From: Gaertneriomyces semiglobifer
Lineage: Eukaryota > Chytridiomycota > Chytridiomycetes > Spizellomycetales > Spizellomycetaceae
DNA length: 64,000 bases
Reading direction: 5' to 3'
Assembly: GCA_025558075.1 (NCBI GenBank)
Contig: JAHLKF010000010.1
Span: 434,001-498,000 of the forward strand
Shown: one piece after another, positions 48,117-62,154 of the stretch
Layout of the letters: each line of letters begins with the position of its first letter
How positions within the stretch are numbered: position 1 is the first letter of the stretch
Translations under genes and position numbers: made by a program
Notes under the pieces: generated by a model
Database searches by the model: none
Told to the model about the DNA's origin: nothing
The model's input: the letters and a program-made list of their open reading frames with translations, nothing else

Positions 48117-50613
48117 ATGTGGAAAAATATCCGCCAACCGTTAAAGTTCACGGCAGCATTAGCTGCTGGCGGTGCGGCCACGACCGCAGGCATCTTATAC
48201 GCAACTCGAGACACCGAGTCATCAAGAACAGCAACCAAGTCGTCTTATTCCCCGCCGAACTTTTTACTGCGGCACCCACTTCACGCGGAAGCTCAAGGCG
48301 CCACCACATCTGAGAAGGACAGACAACCAAATTCCCTGTGGACACCACCATCGCGCGCCGAGCAAATCAATGCTCTCAAGGGATTACCAAAAGATGCTCC
48401 AGCAGGCGCAATCGGGCCGGGCGGAGAATTCGATCTCATCATTGTTGGTGGTGGGGCAACTGGTAGCGGATGCGCAGTAGATGCGAGTACACGAGGATTA
48501 AAAGTCGCTCTAGTCGAGAGAGATGACTTTGCTTCCGGCACCAGCTCTAGAAGTACCAAACTAGTGCATGGGGGTGTTCGGTATCTTGAGAAAGCCTTTT
48601 GGGAGCTCGATTATGAGCAGTACAAGCTTGTCAAGGAAGCGCTGCATGAGCGTGGCGTGTTTCTGAATATTGCGCCCTACCTTTCCTACCAGCTGCCTAC
48701 TATGATTCCCCTGTATAAGTGAGTGTTTTGCCTTGGTTTTACAGATCATTGCGCTGGCATCACTGACTGTTGCTGCAGGTGGTGGAAATTACCTTACTAC
48801 TGGGCTGGTTGCAAAGCCTATGATGCCCTTGCCGCTCTCAGTGGTGATGCTCTGTCCCAAAGCTACTTCCTCAGTAAAAGAAAAGCATTAGAAGCATTTC
48901 CCATGCTAAGGCAACAAGACCTCGTGGCCGCCCTAGTATACTACGACGGTGCTCATAACGATGCGCGCATGAATGTCGCATTGGCATTGACTGCTGTGGC
49001 TCACGGAGCGGTTGTTGCCAATCATACGGAGGTTATCAAACTTTATAAGAAGCAGCGAAAGACTTTTCTGGGCAAGTTTAATTTAGGCTCAGAGGAGATC
49101 ACGGGTGTCCGTGTTCGTGATAACCTAACAGGCGAAGAATACGACGTCAAGGCAAAAGGAGTAATCAACGCTACTGGACCTTTTACCGATGGTGTTCGTA
49201 AGCTGGACTCAGGCGAGCACACTCCCGCCATCGTTGCGCCGTCTGCTGGAGTTCATATAGTGCTGCCGAGCTATTACAGTCCAAGGAATATGGGTCTCAT
49301 TGATCCCGCGACAAGTGACGGGCGGGTCATCTTCTTCTTGCCATGGCAAGGAAGTACCATTGCTGGAACCACTGACTCGCCAACTGAAGTCACTCCGAAC
49401 CCCATCCCTACCGAAAGCGAGATTACCTGGATATTGAAGGAAATTGAATCATACCTATCTTCCGAAATCCAGGTCCGTCGCGGCGATGTCATGGCAGCAT
49501 GGTCCGGTATCCGGCCTCTTGTACGCGATCCTCATGCCAAGAACACTGCTGCTTTAGTCCGTAACCATATGTTACATGTCAGTCCAAGCGGTCTTTTGAC
49601 CATTGCCGGCGGAAAGTGGACTACTTATCGCGAGATGGCGCAGGAAACCATCGATAAGGCGATTGAAGTATTCGACCTCAAACCAACGGGTCCTTGCAAC
49701 ACCGAGCATGTCTTGCTACTAGGATCGCATAATTGGTCCAAGAACCAGTTCATCAAATTGGTACAGCATTTTGGTCTCGACACCGATGTTGCGCAGCATT
49801 TGTCTACCTCTTACGGTGATCGTGCCTGGGCCGTTGCTACTGTGGCCAACCTCACTGGTGAGAGATGGCCGGTACGCGGCAAGCCGCTTGCTGTTGGGTA
49901 TCCATACATTCAAGGCGAGGTCCGGTATGCTGTGCAAAGAGAATATGCTTGCACAGCTGTGGTACGTATTTGGCGATTGCCAATCACTTAAAAAGCGCAC
50001 AAGTATGTTCCTGAGAACTAACCTCGGTCATGAAACATAGGACGTAATTGCGCGCCGTACGCGTTTGGCCTTTTTGAATGCACAAGCTGCACTTGAGGCA
50101 CTGCCAACCGTCATTGACATAATGGCAGAGGAACTGAACTGGGATCAGGCTCGGAAAGACAAAGAACTTGCAGAAGCCAAAGAATTTTTGAAGTTTATGG
50201 GTCTCAAAACATTTGCTGAAATGGCCCAAGCAGATGCGACCAGCGCGACGCCTGATATCAACTTTTCTGACAAAGACGATCCAACGTTCTATACACGGAC
50301 GCATTTCACTTCCAGTGAACTAGAGCACTACAAGACGCTCTTCACATCTCGGGATAGGGACAGTGACGGCCAGATAACTTCAAATGATCTATCTGGAATT
50401 CTGCGGACCCTTGGCATCCGGTTGACGCCTGTTGAGATGGAACGAGTGATTGGGCAGGTTGAATTGAACAACAGCGGTCATGTCGAATTTTTGGAGTTTT
50501 TGGAAGTTCTGGCCGCTGTCAAGGATGTCAAGAGAAGAAGTCAAATGAAACAACAGGGCCAGTGGGAGGGCTCGACGGAGCTAAGCACCGAGCGCAGTGG
50601 CGGTGGTGTTTAG
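48117..50613 (+). CDS. GUT2: Mitochondrial FAD-dependent glycerol-3-phosphate dehydrogenase with EF-hands
   Basis: Oxidises glycerol-3-phosphate to dihydroxyacetone phosphate at the outer face of the inner mitochondrial membrane and feeds electrons to ubiquinone. A basic, hydrophobic N-terminus (ATG 48117; MWKNIRQPLKFTAALAAGGA) fits an import signal and membrane anchor. The FAD fold starts with FDLIIVGGGATGSGCAVDAS, followed by GTSSRSTKLVHGGVRYL and GGKWTTYREMAQETI, all family hallmarks. After the C-terminal DAO domain come two EF-hands: a canonical loop DRDSDGQITSND and a second, weaker ELNNSGHVEFLE. Introns: 48719-48778 and 49962-50040, both restoring frame (LYK/WWKLPYYW and CTAV/DVIARRT). 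Calcium-binding hands are typical of animal GPD2, while yeast Gut2 lacks them. Confidence 0.95.
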
Positions 50614-50893
50614 GCGACCTGCTCGACATGATTTATTGCTTCGGCATTGACTGGGACCATGGGAGACGATTATGGCATTATAATATTAATGAGGAGGGCA
50701 TATAGAATTTCATATCGTTGCTGAGACCACAAGACGGGGGTATATGTTGTACGTAGTGATGGGCGCTTTTTATTTAATCAAAGTGACGTGTATGTGCAAT
50801 GAAGCAGCCCGACATATATACAGACTCTACCGAATGTGGACTTGAAACCACAGCAAAAGAGTCAACAACACTGCCTCCAGCGCCCACTTCAAA

Positions 50894-52303
50894 CTATGGC
50901 ATTGAGTTCCCATCATGCTCCTCATCTCCTATGAATTGAACAGTCATATCTGTTGCTGCCTGGTCAATGAAGACATCTAAGTCAGCCTGATTTCCACTGG
51001 CAAAGAACGCATTTAATGCTGATGCAACAAGTTGGCTTAGTTCCTGGGGTCCTTGTATGCCCTGGCCATTAGGCCCGTCGTCAACATGCACCTGTATGAT
51101 GGGCCCATCGTCATCCATCTCCATTTCATCTCCGAGCTGAGCCCCAAGGACATTGACAAACTGGAAATTTTTCTCCCAAAGCCGCTTGTGGATTATACAA
51201 CCTAGATGTCGTACACCACCAACCTGCCCTAATTCACCGCTTTCTCTCGGGTTATCGCCATGCGAGCCGCTAAAGGGCACCGTAACACTGAACCATGCTG
51301 ATGTAGGTGGGTAATGCGGAAAGAGTACCATAATTCCATCTTCTAGATCATCATCTTCCGCCCCGTCGCCATCCAGGTCCTCGCTATCGTAGTCGTCGCT
51401 CTGACGGTGAACGTTCACATGTGCAACGTTGCCCTTCCACCATGCCCATTCACCGTCAATACCAGAGCGCCATTGTACTTCAACGTCATCTCCGGGTTTG
51501 AATGCTGGCCATTTTCCATCAGCACCGTTTTTCGCATACAGATCATTAAAATAGATTTCACGTGGATCATACTTCAGTAGAGTTTCCGGTATTCGGCGTA
51601 ATCTGCTGCGTTCCTGTGGTAGAGCAAAGCTTTCATCCACGTAATGGGGTTTGTAGCGATATCTCATTCGATTTGAATAGTCTTCGCCCGATTCTGCCGC
51701 ATTTCGAAGTCCCGTCACTGCGTCCTCATGCATATCCCAGTACTCATCCGATTGCCTCCTTTGCCGCAAAAGGATCATATCTCCGCGGCGGTACCTGGAA
51801 ATTACTCCAGGTCTATAAGAAATCACCATTTCAGACGTCTGATAATCGTATGTCCCCAATCCCGTAAACGCCGACATTTGGCGATTCGTCAACGAATTGA
51901 TAGCCTGCAGGATGCCTGTGTACCGGCCCAGTGCGATCTTAATGTATGCCTGATGGAACGACTCCGGCAGTTGGTGATAGGGATTTCTTGTAGGCACATG
52001 TACGCCCAGGCATTTCTTGGTTCTATGCCTTCCAACTTCATCTTCATGTAATCCATCCCAATTTGGTCGCACGTCTGCTGCTTCCAGCCCGTCCACCGCA
52101 CCATCCCAGTACTCGCAGGTGCCAGTCCAGAAGAACCATGGCCAGTCTTTCAAACATAAACGCTTCCAAAATCGTTCATGTGTGCATAATTCACGCAGTG
52201 TTTTGCATGTTGCTGAAAGCTGTGCGAGGGCCGGTGCGGGTAGATTCCAGATGATGATGTGCAGTGGAATATGCGGAAGTTCCAGAAGAGGACTCGTAGG
52301 CAT
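50894..52303 (-). CDS. F-box protein with acidic central region, single exon
   Basis: About 469 residues from ATG 52303 (MPTSPLLELPHIPLHIII). Residues 5-50 form an F-box (LPHIPLHIIIWNLPAPALAQ, then ATCKTLRELCTHERFWKRLC), so it is probably a substrate adaptor of an SCF ubiquitin ligase. The middle has an aromatic-rich domain (DVEVQWRSGIDGEWAWWKGN) reminiscent of Tudor/Agenet-like or SH3-like strands, an acidic stretch (DDYDSEDLDGDGAEDDDLED) and a C-terminal helical part. The substrate is unknown. Divergent from the SET gene, with start codons 176 nt apart, so they likely share a promoter. Confidence 0.8.
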   Translation of the reverse strand: MPTSPLLELPHIPLHIIIWNLPAPALAQLSATCKTLRELCTHERFWKRLCLKDWPWFFWTGTCEYWDGAVDGLEAADVRPNWDGLHEDEVGRHRTKKCLGVHVPTRNPYHQLPESFHQAYIKIALGRYTGILQAINSLTNRQMSAFTGLGTYDYQTSEMVISYRPGVISRYRRGDMILLRQRRQSDEYWDMHEDAVTGLRNAAESGEDYSNRMRYRYKPHYVDESFALPQERSRLRRIPETLLKYDPREIYFNDLYAKNGADGKWPAFKPGDDVEVQWRSGIDGEWAWWKGNVAHVNVHRQSDDYDSEDLDGDGAEDDDLEDGIMVLFPHYPPTSAWFSVTVPFSGSHGDNPRESGELGQVGGVRHLGCIIHKRLWEKNFQFVNVLGAQLGDEMEMDDDGPIIQVHVDDGPNGQGIQGPQELSQLVASALNAFFASGNQADLDVFIDQAATDMTVQFIGDEEHDGNSMP

Positions 52304-52479
52304 CACGGACAATTTTGTTGTTATGGGTTGCGGTGAGTAGGATATTAGCTGATACTTCAGGTGCGAATTGATTCACATGGAGACACGACGAGTTGTTAGT
52401 TGAATCTCAGCAGTTTCCAACCACGACACACAAACTGGACATTATAAAACGACCCAATGAGAAGGACGCAGCTGTTCGG

Positions 52480-53208
52480 ATGACGAGCTGCACGTCTGCG
52501 ATACCCGAAGGTTGGCCGGCGTCCGTTGCATACATAACAGAGTTACGATGGGCCGATGATATCCCCGACAACGATCGTCGACCATTCCAACAAGGTTCTC
52601 TTTCTGCAACACAGAGATTAGCAGACGTACCCATTCGTCAAGTTCCACTTTGGGATAGACCATCCCCAAACGTAAGGATCATGCGGATTCAAGATTCCCG
52701 ACACCCTGCTTGTGGTGAAGATGGAGTATTTGCAGTGCAGAACTTGGAACCTTTCACGTACCTAATGGATTGTGAGTGCCGTCCGTAGTATACCATTTAC
52801 TGGATTCTGTAGCCAAGCCCAACTTCGATATATTCAGATCTTGGCACGGTACACTATGCCGCTCGTTCCGAGGATGGCACCGACTACTTGGAAGACGACG
52901 GATACACGGTGTCTTTTCATTATCCGTTGCTTATATCGGGTCTCACTCATGGAAACGAAGCTAGATTTATAAACGATTATCGAGGTATATCGTCACGGCC
53001 AAACGCATTTTTTGAGACCTATCGCCGCCCAGATGGTGGAGTACGGGTTGGATGTTGGACGTTAAATCGGGCTGTTCAATCAGGCGAAGAGATCGTTGTC
53101 ACCTATGGAACGGACTATTGGAAGTTGAGGGGTATGACGCAAAACACGAACGACGTCGAATGGAATGACGAGTGGGATGATGGGTTCGAGGACAGGTGGC
53201 CTTCGTGA
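52480..53208 (+). CDS. SET-domain protein
   Basis: A probable protein lysine methyltransferase of about 220 residues. The start is the first ATG (52480). One intron (about 52770-52829, acceptor TATATTCAG) joins TYLMD to YLGTVHYAARSEDGTDYLED. Features: an opening motif HPACGEDGVFAVQNLEPFTY as at the N side of SET folds, the core HGNEARFINDYRG with PNAFFE six residues later (in place of the usual RFINHS...PN), and the end GEEIVVTYGTDYWK. No pre-SET or other domains. The central NDYRG variant occurs in small fungal and plant SET proteins. Target unknown. Confidence 0.85.
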
Positions 53209-53322
53209 ACATTGTCAAATTATTCATTCTCGGGAATTCCTGTTGGTGTATTCAAGTTCGTACGTTGCATGGTTGCATGGATCCTATCAATCAGGCAACT
53301 CGCGTAGGGGTTGCCAACTCGT

Positions 53323-54295
53323 CTAGAAGCCAAGGCCCATGCGCTTACCCTGTCGAAGCTTTTGCTGCATTGCCTGACCTTGAGCAAACTGGGCCAGCAT
53401 GTCATTCTCGATCTTTTTGCCAAAATTCGCATTAATAGCGGAAGGCGCATCCGTACCAGAAGACCCCGATGTATCGATCCCGGCCTTTTTCGCCCCAAGC
53501 AAACGTAGGAATTTCTGAGAATTAAATGTCAGTAGCTGGAAACATTGGAGCTCATCAATACTGCACGCACATCTTTCCTAGCATCATTGCCTTCAAAAGA
53601 TGCTTTGCTCCAGTCGTTCCACGCTGTAGTCGACGCCTTTGATTCGTTGTCGCCCTTGGTCGCGGAGCTTTGCTGCGGCCCATCCTCACCCTCAACCTGC
53701 TCCGTCGACGCGCGAGTTCGTGTTTCCTTTGTGGCCTTCTTGACCTTTTTCTCTTTCTTTTTGTCTTTCAGTGTCAGTCTTCCAGTTGACTTCGTTGGTG
53801 AAGCGGGAACGTCATGATGCGCGAGGTCGTCAACTGGGCCGGTTGCGTTCCGCCGTAGAGATGAGGCGTCCGGAACCACATCCGCCTCCTTTAGCTTCTT
53901 TTTCTTTTGCGAGGGCTCTCTGGCGGGCAATCTCCCTCGCTTGATTTTACAGTCGCTCCGGCCTCTTCCTTTCTCGCGTGCTTCTCATCGTCTTTCGAGC
54001 GTCTTTCTCTCTTTTGATTTTTCTTCTCTTTCTTTTCTTTTCTCTCTTTCTTCACTTTCTTCTCTTTCTTCTGTTGTGCCTTGTCGTCTTCCGTAATGTT
54101 CAAGCCGTCAGCGTGCCCCTCCTCGGCCTTTTTTCTGTTCTGTTTCTTGACAGATCCCGCGACTACGCTGTCATCCGCATTGACTCGTTTCCGCTTTCTA
54201 TCCTCCTTTCCAGCCCCGGCCTTTGTCACGCAAGCTGCGTCGTTGTGCCCTGCACTGCCTAGGCTTTTCTTTCCTGATTCACTGGACTTTCCCAT
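53323..54295 (-). CDS. Lysine-rich nuclear protein with SMAP domain
   Basis: The N-terminal two-thirds is made of Lys/Glu/Arg repeats (KKEKKVKKERKEKKEKK) with nuclear-localisation character. The C-terminus carries a SMAP (small acidic protein) domain: WNDWSKASFEGNDARKD, joined across a short intron (about 53515-53565, donor GTGCGT) to KFLRLLGAKKAG, and it ends KLRQGKRMGLGF at TAG 53323-53325. Between the Lys-rich part (frame ending near 53891) and the part starting near 53925 the frame changes by one. Either a very short intron (about 35 nt, GTAAAATC to CAGAGAG) restores it, or there is an indel in the A-rich stretch. ATG 54295. It is head-to-head with ALG9. Function unknown; proteins of this kind are nucleolar or splicing-linked. 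Confidence 0.7.
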
Positions 54296-54439
54296 CCTTC
54301 AGCATTCCCAATGCTTTCGGTTTTCAAAAATATGCGACGCTTAAAACAAACCATAGCGCGTTATCGATATAGATCCAAACTCGCGGGGGAGCTTCTTAAG
54401 CCAAACAGTTTCCCAACGAAGGCAACCACGTCCACAAGC

Positions 54440-56756
54440 ATGAATGGGCCCGCCGAACGCTGGTACGATGGCCAAGGAACACAGGTAGATTCGTCGGTTG
54501 CGTCTAGAATGAATCGTATGGGCACTCATTTTGGTTGCAAGCGTTCCCAGTCATCAGTCGTCTCCGAGCAGGAAATCTGAAGCATTCTACGGCTCATGTT
54601 TCGCTGCGCTGATCCTGGGCGTTGCACGACTCCTTGCCGCCGCTTTTTCAAATATTTCAGGTGGGACGCTGTCCATGTGATGAGTTTCGTAATGTACTCT
54701 AAATGACAGCTGCTGGTAGACTGCGATGAAGTTTTTAATTACTGGGAAGCGACACATTATCTTTCTTTTGGCTGGGGCATGCAAACATGGGAATATTCCC
54801 CGCTCTACGCTATTCGGTCATGGACATATATTCTCATTCACAGCCTCGTGGGACGGACACTCCAGTATTTCGTCAAGATCATTCCGGCGGTTGCCACTGG
54901 TGTGATCAAACGGGTACGCCCACCGTGAATTCTTGCGCTCTACAGGAGCATAAGCACTTGATGACTCTTAGCCGAGGCATTTAGTTTTCTATCTTACGCG
55001 AGCATTCTTGGCCACTCTCTCGACCGCTTCCGAATGTGCATTGTACAGCGCACTTCGAACGCATGTAAGCCCTGACGTGGCGTCGTACTATATTATCATT
55101 GCGACATTTAGCACAGGGATGTATACCGCTTCTGCCGGTGAGTTGGCCCTTTGCACATCAGATTACCTTATCTTTATATTACCTTGTGAAGCTGACATGT
55201 GGTCAATAGCTTATCTGCCATCCTCTTTTGCAATGTACTTCTTCACATTTGCGCTCGCACGCTCGTTTGGACGCTCCACGTGGTCGCGGCCCTATTATGT
55301 GGCGCTTTTGGTTGGTCTGGCAGCGCTCGTGGGTTGGCCATTCAGTGCCGCGGCAGGCATTCCCCTTGTGGTGGGAGACCTCATTCTGCCGAGCCGGCGA
55401 GTCAGAATGTTCAAGCGATGGGCAGGCGCCATTTTAATCTGTGCACTCGCAATTCTGGTGCCCATGATCATCATTGACTATTACTTTTACCATAGGTGGA
55501 CAATTGTCCCGCTTAACATCGTCCTGTACAATGTCTTCGGCGAGCAGGGCAAAGGCCCTGAAATTTTCGGGACTGAACCTTGGTGGTATTACTTACTTAA
55601 CTTGTCGCTCAATTTCAATGTGGCCTTGATACTCGCTATTATCAGTGGGCCTTGTGTGGTAAGCTATCAACATGAAGTTTTTATCTCTTCGTTTCAAATC
55701 GCCGCTCATGCTACGTCATTGCAGATTATTCATCGCCTCACTGTTGGTCGTACATTGGACCAAGATCGCAGAAACGATACCCTCAACCTGATTATGCGGA
55801 TGTTGCCAATGTACCTGTGGATGCTGATTTTGACACTTCAACCACACAAAGAAGAGCGTTTCATGTTCGTGATATATCCGCTCATATGCATGAATGCCGC
55901 CATTGCTTTGCAACATATGCTGGTGATGGTGGAAGCCGCGTTCACCATAGGGCTTGGGTTCAGAAAGGTGCTAATTATTAAATCCATCCCATCGATGTGA
56001 ACGCTAATTAATCCAACGTAGGCCCATTCTCAACGTTTGCGTAAAGTCTTTGTGTGCACATTCTTTGGTCTTTTCCTAAGCGTGTCACTTTCGCGAACTG
56101 TGGCTCTGACGGCTTATTATGGAGCACCCATGAAGGTGTATCAGGCTTTAAGTGATCATCTGACTACGACGGAACGTCCCGAAGTGTTAGTAGCAACTAA
56201 TTTATGTATCGGCAAGGAGTGGTACCGCTTTCCCTCGCATTATCTTCTACCCACCGGCGTGCGGTTGAGATTTTTGCAATCGGGTTTCACTGGTTTGCTT
56301 CCAAAGTACTACCACGAGGTCCATGTGTCGAACTCCTCCTTGAACAATACTCTTGCGACAGGCGGATGGGAAGCGTACGAAACTGCTCTCATGAAAGCTC
56401 CACGTGCCACAGATCGGGTTCCATCTGGGATGAATGATGTGAATCGAGGAGAGATGGACCGATATGTGAGTTGTGCTCGGGGCCTCATATTCCCACACGT
56501 GGACGCTAATCGTTTTCAGGTTGAGGAAGATGCCTGTGACTACATTATAGACTACATTCCGCCCGCTGTTGAACACCTTCCCTACGATCCTCATGCCAGG
56601 GAGCCCAACTACGCATCATCCCCTGGGTGGGAAGCGCTATATTGTGACCCCTTTCTGGATGCTTCTTCCACCCCGCTTATATCGAGGATGCTCTTCAATC
56701 CATTTGATTCTAACAGAAGGTACGGTTCATATTGTTTGCTACGACGACGACAATGA
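54440..56756 (+). CDS. ALG9: ALG9-type alpha-1,2-mannosyltransferase (GT22)
   Basis: An ER enzyme that adds alpha-1,2-mannose from dolichol-phosphate-mannose to the lipid-linked N-glycan precursor. Exon 1 ends MNGPAERW and joins (donor GTACGATGG) to KSEAFYGSCFAALILG; after a second intron comes the GT22 motif CDEVFNYWEATHYLSFGWGM with QTWEYSPLYAIRSW. Multiple helices follow, then LQPHKEERFMFVIYPLI, the family's lumenal HKEER motif. The C-terminal lumenal part has CIGKEWYRFPSHYLLPTGV, LPKYYHE, NDVNRGEMDRY joined to VEEDACDYIIDYIP and ends near TGA 56756. Start: ATG 54440 gives a short N-terminus; ATG 54311 in the same frame would add 43 residues. About seven introns; those near 54660, 54910-54990 and 55140-55205 are approximate. 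Confidence 0.9.
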
Positions 56757-56853
56757 AGCGCACTTCTAGCGCGTACAAGCAATATATGGGATTCAGCATG
56801 CGACGCCGGATTTTTCTGTTTCACCCTCGAAGATTCCGGCGGCCCTGCCCACT

Positions 56854-59800
56854 CTACCCACGATCAATCTCTTTAATAAAAAAAGCGCATTCCGTGGCAG
56901 CTTCCTGAATCTTTTGCGCGTCAGTAACAGCATTATGTGCTCGCTCCGAAAGCACTTTCAATAATAGTCGCGCAGAGGATTGACCCTGCCCAAAATAAGA
57001 ACTGGGGTTCCTGGCGCGCATCCTCGCCACATATTTTAGCGCCTGCCACATCTCCACTCTCTGATCTTCGAGGGCGGTAGTAATCAAGATGGATGTCGCA
57101 AATTTCTTTCCGACATCCGCCTCGATCGGGATAGCATCGTATGGTGCATAAGAACTCATATAATCGTAAACGGATGCACTCTCAATCGGATCACCCCATT
57201 CATCATGCTCCACAGAAGTAAGTGCAGCGTTCTTATCAAGCATGGCGGATAAAGGGTCGAGGAATGGCATCCGCAAAACCACGGCACGGAAGAGACTGGG
57301 GCGCCGGTTGATGACAGCACCTAGTATGGAACTGTGAGTCACATACATATGGCCACATGCTTCCGTAGCTCATACCCATCAGTAGTCCACCAGCGCTTAT
57401 CCCATGCCCTGTGATCAGTGATGGATTCGTGTAACCTTTCTCAATGAGATGGTCTGCGACTGCTTCCACGTCAAGAACTGAGTTGAGCTTATTCAGCATT
57501 CGGCCTTCATCGTACCAACTGGATCCCAGCTCGCTACCTCCTCTATGCAAAAATACCAGTACTTTAGCTCGCATCCAGCTTCAGAACAGAGCATTAACAT
57601 ACCGAACATGCGCCAGTGCTATCATGAACCCTCGAGATAACAGGGGTAACAGATCGAGCCGAAAGTGCGGTTCTAGAGGAACACCGTAAGCTCCGTATGC
57701 CCGGATGTTAACCGGATTTCTACTCCTTTACATTCAATGTGACTGGTAAACTGATGAGTCGATTGAGAAGTACGCACCTTCGGTTAAGTTGAAGAGCTTT
57801 GTTACGAATCAGCGTAACCGGAATGTCGACACCACCCGCGCCTGGCACTGCTATTCGCTCAACGACGTATTTGCCCTTTTCCAAACCTGTGGGCCATTTA
57901 ATACTATTCATGAATGGATGGAACGACCGTGTACTCTTACCCGAGGCATTGCGTTCCCCACACCATCGTAATGCACGCAGTACCATATCATATTCGTATA
58001 CCGCCTGCATGTTGGTTGGACTGGAGGTTTGAAATCGTATAACTGACGAATTATAGCCCTGGTGGCCCATGATTCACGATCAGCAGCTCTTGCAAACCCG
58101 GTCCAACTCATGTTCATCGTACCATGTTAGTTCCAGGGGTAACACTACAGATCTTCTCCGGCAGTTGCACTGCGTGTTGGATTCGCGTTCGCAAGTCGTG
58201 ACAAACAATTTTCGGCAACCCCGCTTTCTTCATGAACAAAACAGCGAAACCTCTGAACAGTTCCACTTCTTCAATTTTTTCGTCTGGTGCAGCAGAAATG
58301 ACCGGTACTAAGTCTGCAATAATTGCATGGCCGATCTTGCCTTTACCAAGGAGGGATAGCGAAAACGTTTGGTTTTTGCTCTGTGTGTTATGAAGAATAA
58401 AGAATGTATCCTACGCCAAGCGGGTGAACAACGGCGATGAAGAGCCTAAGCATACTATCATACCTCATGATGATCTACGTAATACTCAAGTCCTACGGTT
58501 CGCGAAATAACAACCTGCGGTACCGCATGCAAGGGTGCGGTGGTAGAGGTGTCCACGAGCAAAACTTCCGAAACTTTCGCTTTACTGCAATTAATAAGAA
58601 CATATTTCTGTGCGCAGCATGTCTTAGCTTTGCTAACTCAGGTGAACAGCCCGAGCTCACCTTATCCTTTGTTGTGTTGACATCAATGAAGTATGCTGGG
58701 TCTTGCTCGTGGTACACGAGCTCATCTGTGCAGGTTTGATCGCCAATTGTATGCCTGAATACCTTGAGCATACGAATATATCAGTCAAAAAGTACGGAGC
58801 GGAATGCATTAATCGGTGGCACACCTTGGAAGACCGCAGAGCTTCATCGAGTTGTGTGTAATATAATGTCGCGCCATCCATCGCCCAAACAAAATTATGC
58901 ACTTTGGAAACGGAGAGCTGATGCATATCATAGATGAGAATCCCATGGCAAACTGTGTCAATTGCCAGGAACAAACATACAGGTGCTTTTGGTAAAGGCC
59001 CGGCTAAGTTCCGAATATACAAGGTACCCTGCTCTTCGGTTGGCCGACACAGCAGATATGCAACTTTGCTGTGATCGCTTGACACAAGGCACTTGATGAT
59101 AGCTGAGTCACGCTGGGGAAGATATCGAGCGTCCAGGAGGATCTCGTCCACCTCGTTAGACAGCATGCGCCGAACATACTGCAGGTGTCCGCTGGCCCAA
59201 CGCGAGAAGTACATCCAATCGTCGATCACATCGGGGAGAGCAATAGGAGGGCTGTGGGGTATCCGTTGACGAAGTTCCTGGGAGGATCAGCGTTTCAGAG
59301 CGAATAGACTTTTGGCTTCTCCAGCAGTTTGCAACACGAAGCGAAATCCTACCTTTCGCAACCGTCGCTCCAAATTGCTATGCTTTTGAAGTTGACTGGT
59401 GGCAAACCTGGTGGTAATGTCAGCCCCCCGGGCATCATCGAGTGCAAGAGACAATGTCTACTTACCTATCTTCTTCCTGCCAGTACCGAGTTACTTCCTA
59501 CGTATGATGGATTAGCACCTTTTCGGGTTGGCAAATAGTCTCGCAGAACGCACTGGATTGCTTAGGTTCTCCATCCATTTGAATTCATCTATTCTCGATC
59601 GCCCATGATAGATACTGTGCTCAGGAATCTGTCGCGCCTTTGGAGGCACATCCGTACTGATATTGAGCCGTTGAATGCATTAGACAATATTTGAAGCTTT
59701 ACTGCTCAGACTCCAAGATTCGCTCACACTCTGCTTGCCGCGACAAACCACGAGCGTATACCCCGTCCAGCCAAGGAGCCCGCGGTTCTACGAAGCCATG

Positions 59801-59888
59801 ATGATCTCGGTGGCGTTGAACCAACGCATTTCTGGGCAGATTTCACCAGAAGATTCCTGTGCACCAATGCTCCCTCTATAACTACCAT
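56854..59888 (-). CDS. Prolyl-oligopeptidase-family serine peptidase (oligopeptidase B/PREPL-like)
   Basis: An alpha/beta-hydrolase peptidase of clan SC, family S9, with a beta-propeller N-terminal to the catalytic domain. Features: YHGRSRIDEFKWMENLSNP (S9A opening), VIDDWMYFSRWASG, then GGSELGSSWYDEG, the nucleophile motif GHGISAGGLLMG (Ser in GxSxGG), the Asp in LEDQRVEMWQALKYVARMRA, and a His in SERAHNAV. The N-terminus can be read from ATG 59888 as an Arg-rich, acid-poor mitochondrial-type leader (RSSWLRRTAGSLAGRGIRSW), joined by an intron (GTGAGC to AATATCAG) to VTDVPPKARQIPEHS; this first exon is an inference. About ten introns; those at 57.6-58.7 kb are approximate. End is TAA/TAG-type stop at 56854. 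Confidence 0.82.
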
Positions 59889-60142
59889 GTTCTAACAGAT
59901 GATACTGGCATTTTCACTTTATCTAAACCTGCCTCTGTTCTCATCAAAAGCTGTCGCAAAAAAGAAACCCGTCGGACGCGTGTGTGGCAGAGGACACATT
60001 AGATCATTGAATGCCTCTCGTCCATCTAACAACACTCAAATCACAACGGGAGCAACGACGACGGGCAGTATACCATTTCACAATATATAGACGGAGAGTA
60101 ACCAATAGTTTCATTCTTCGGTGAGAGTAGGAGTTCAGCAAT

Positions 60143-62154
<2,012 letters not shown>

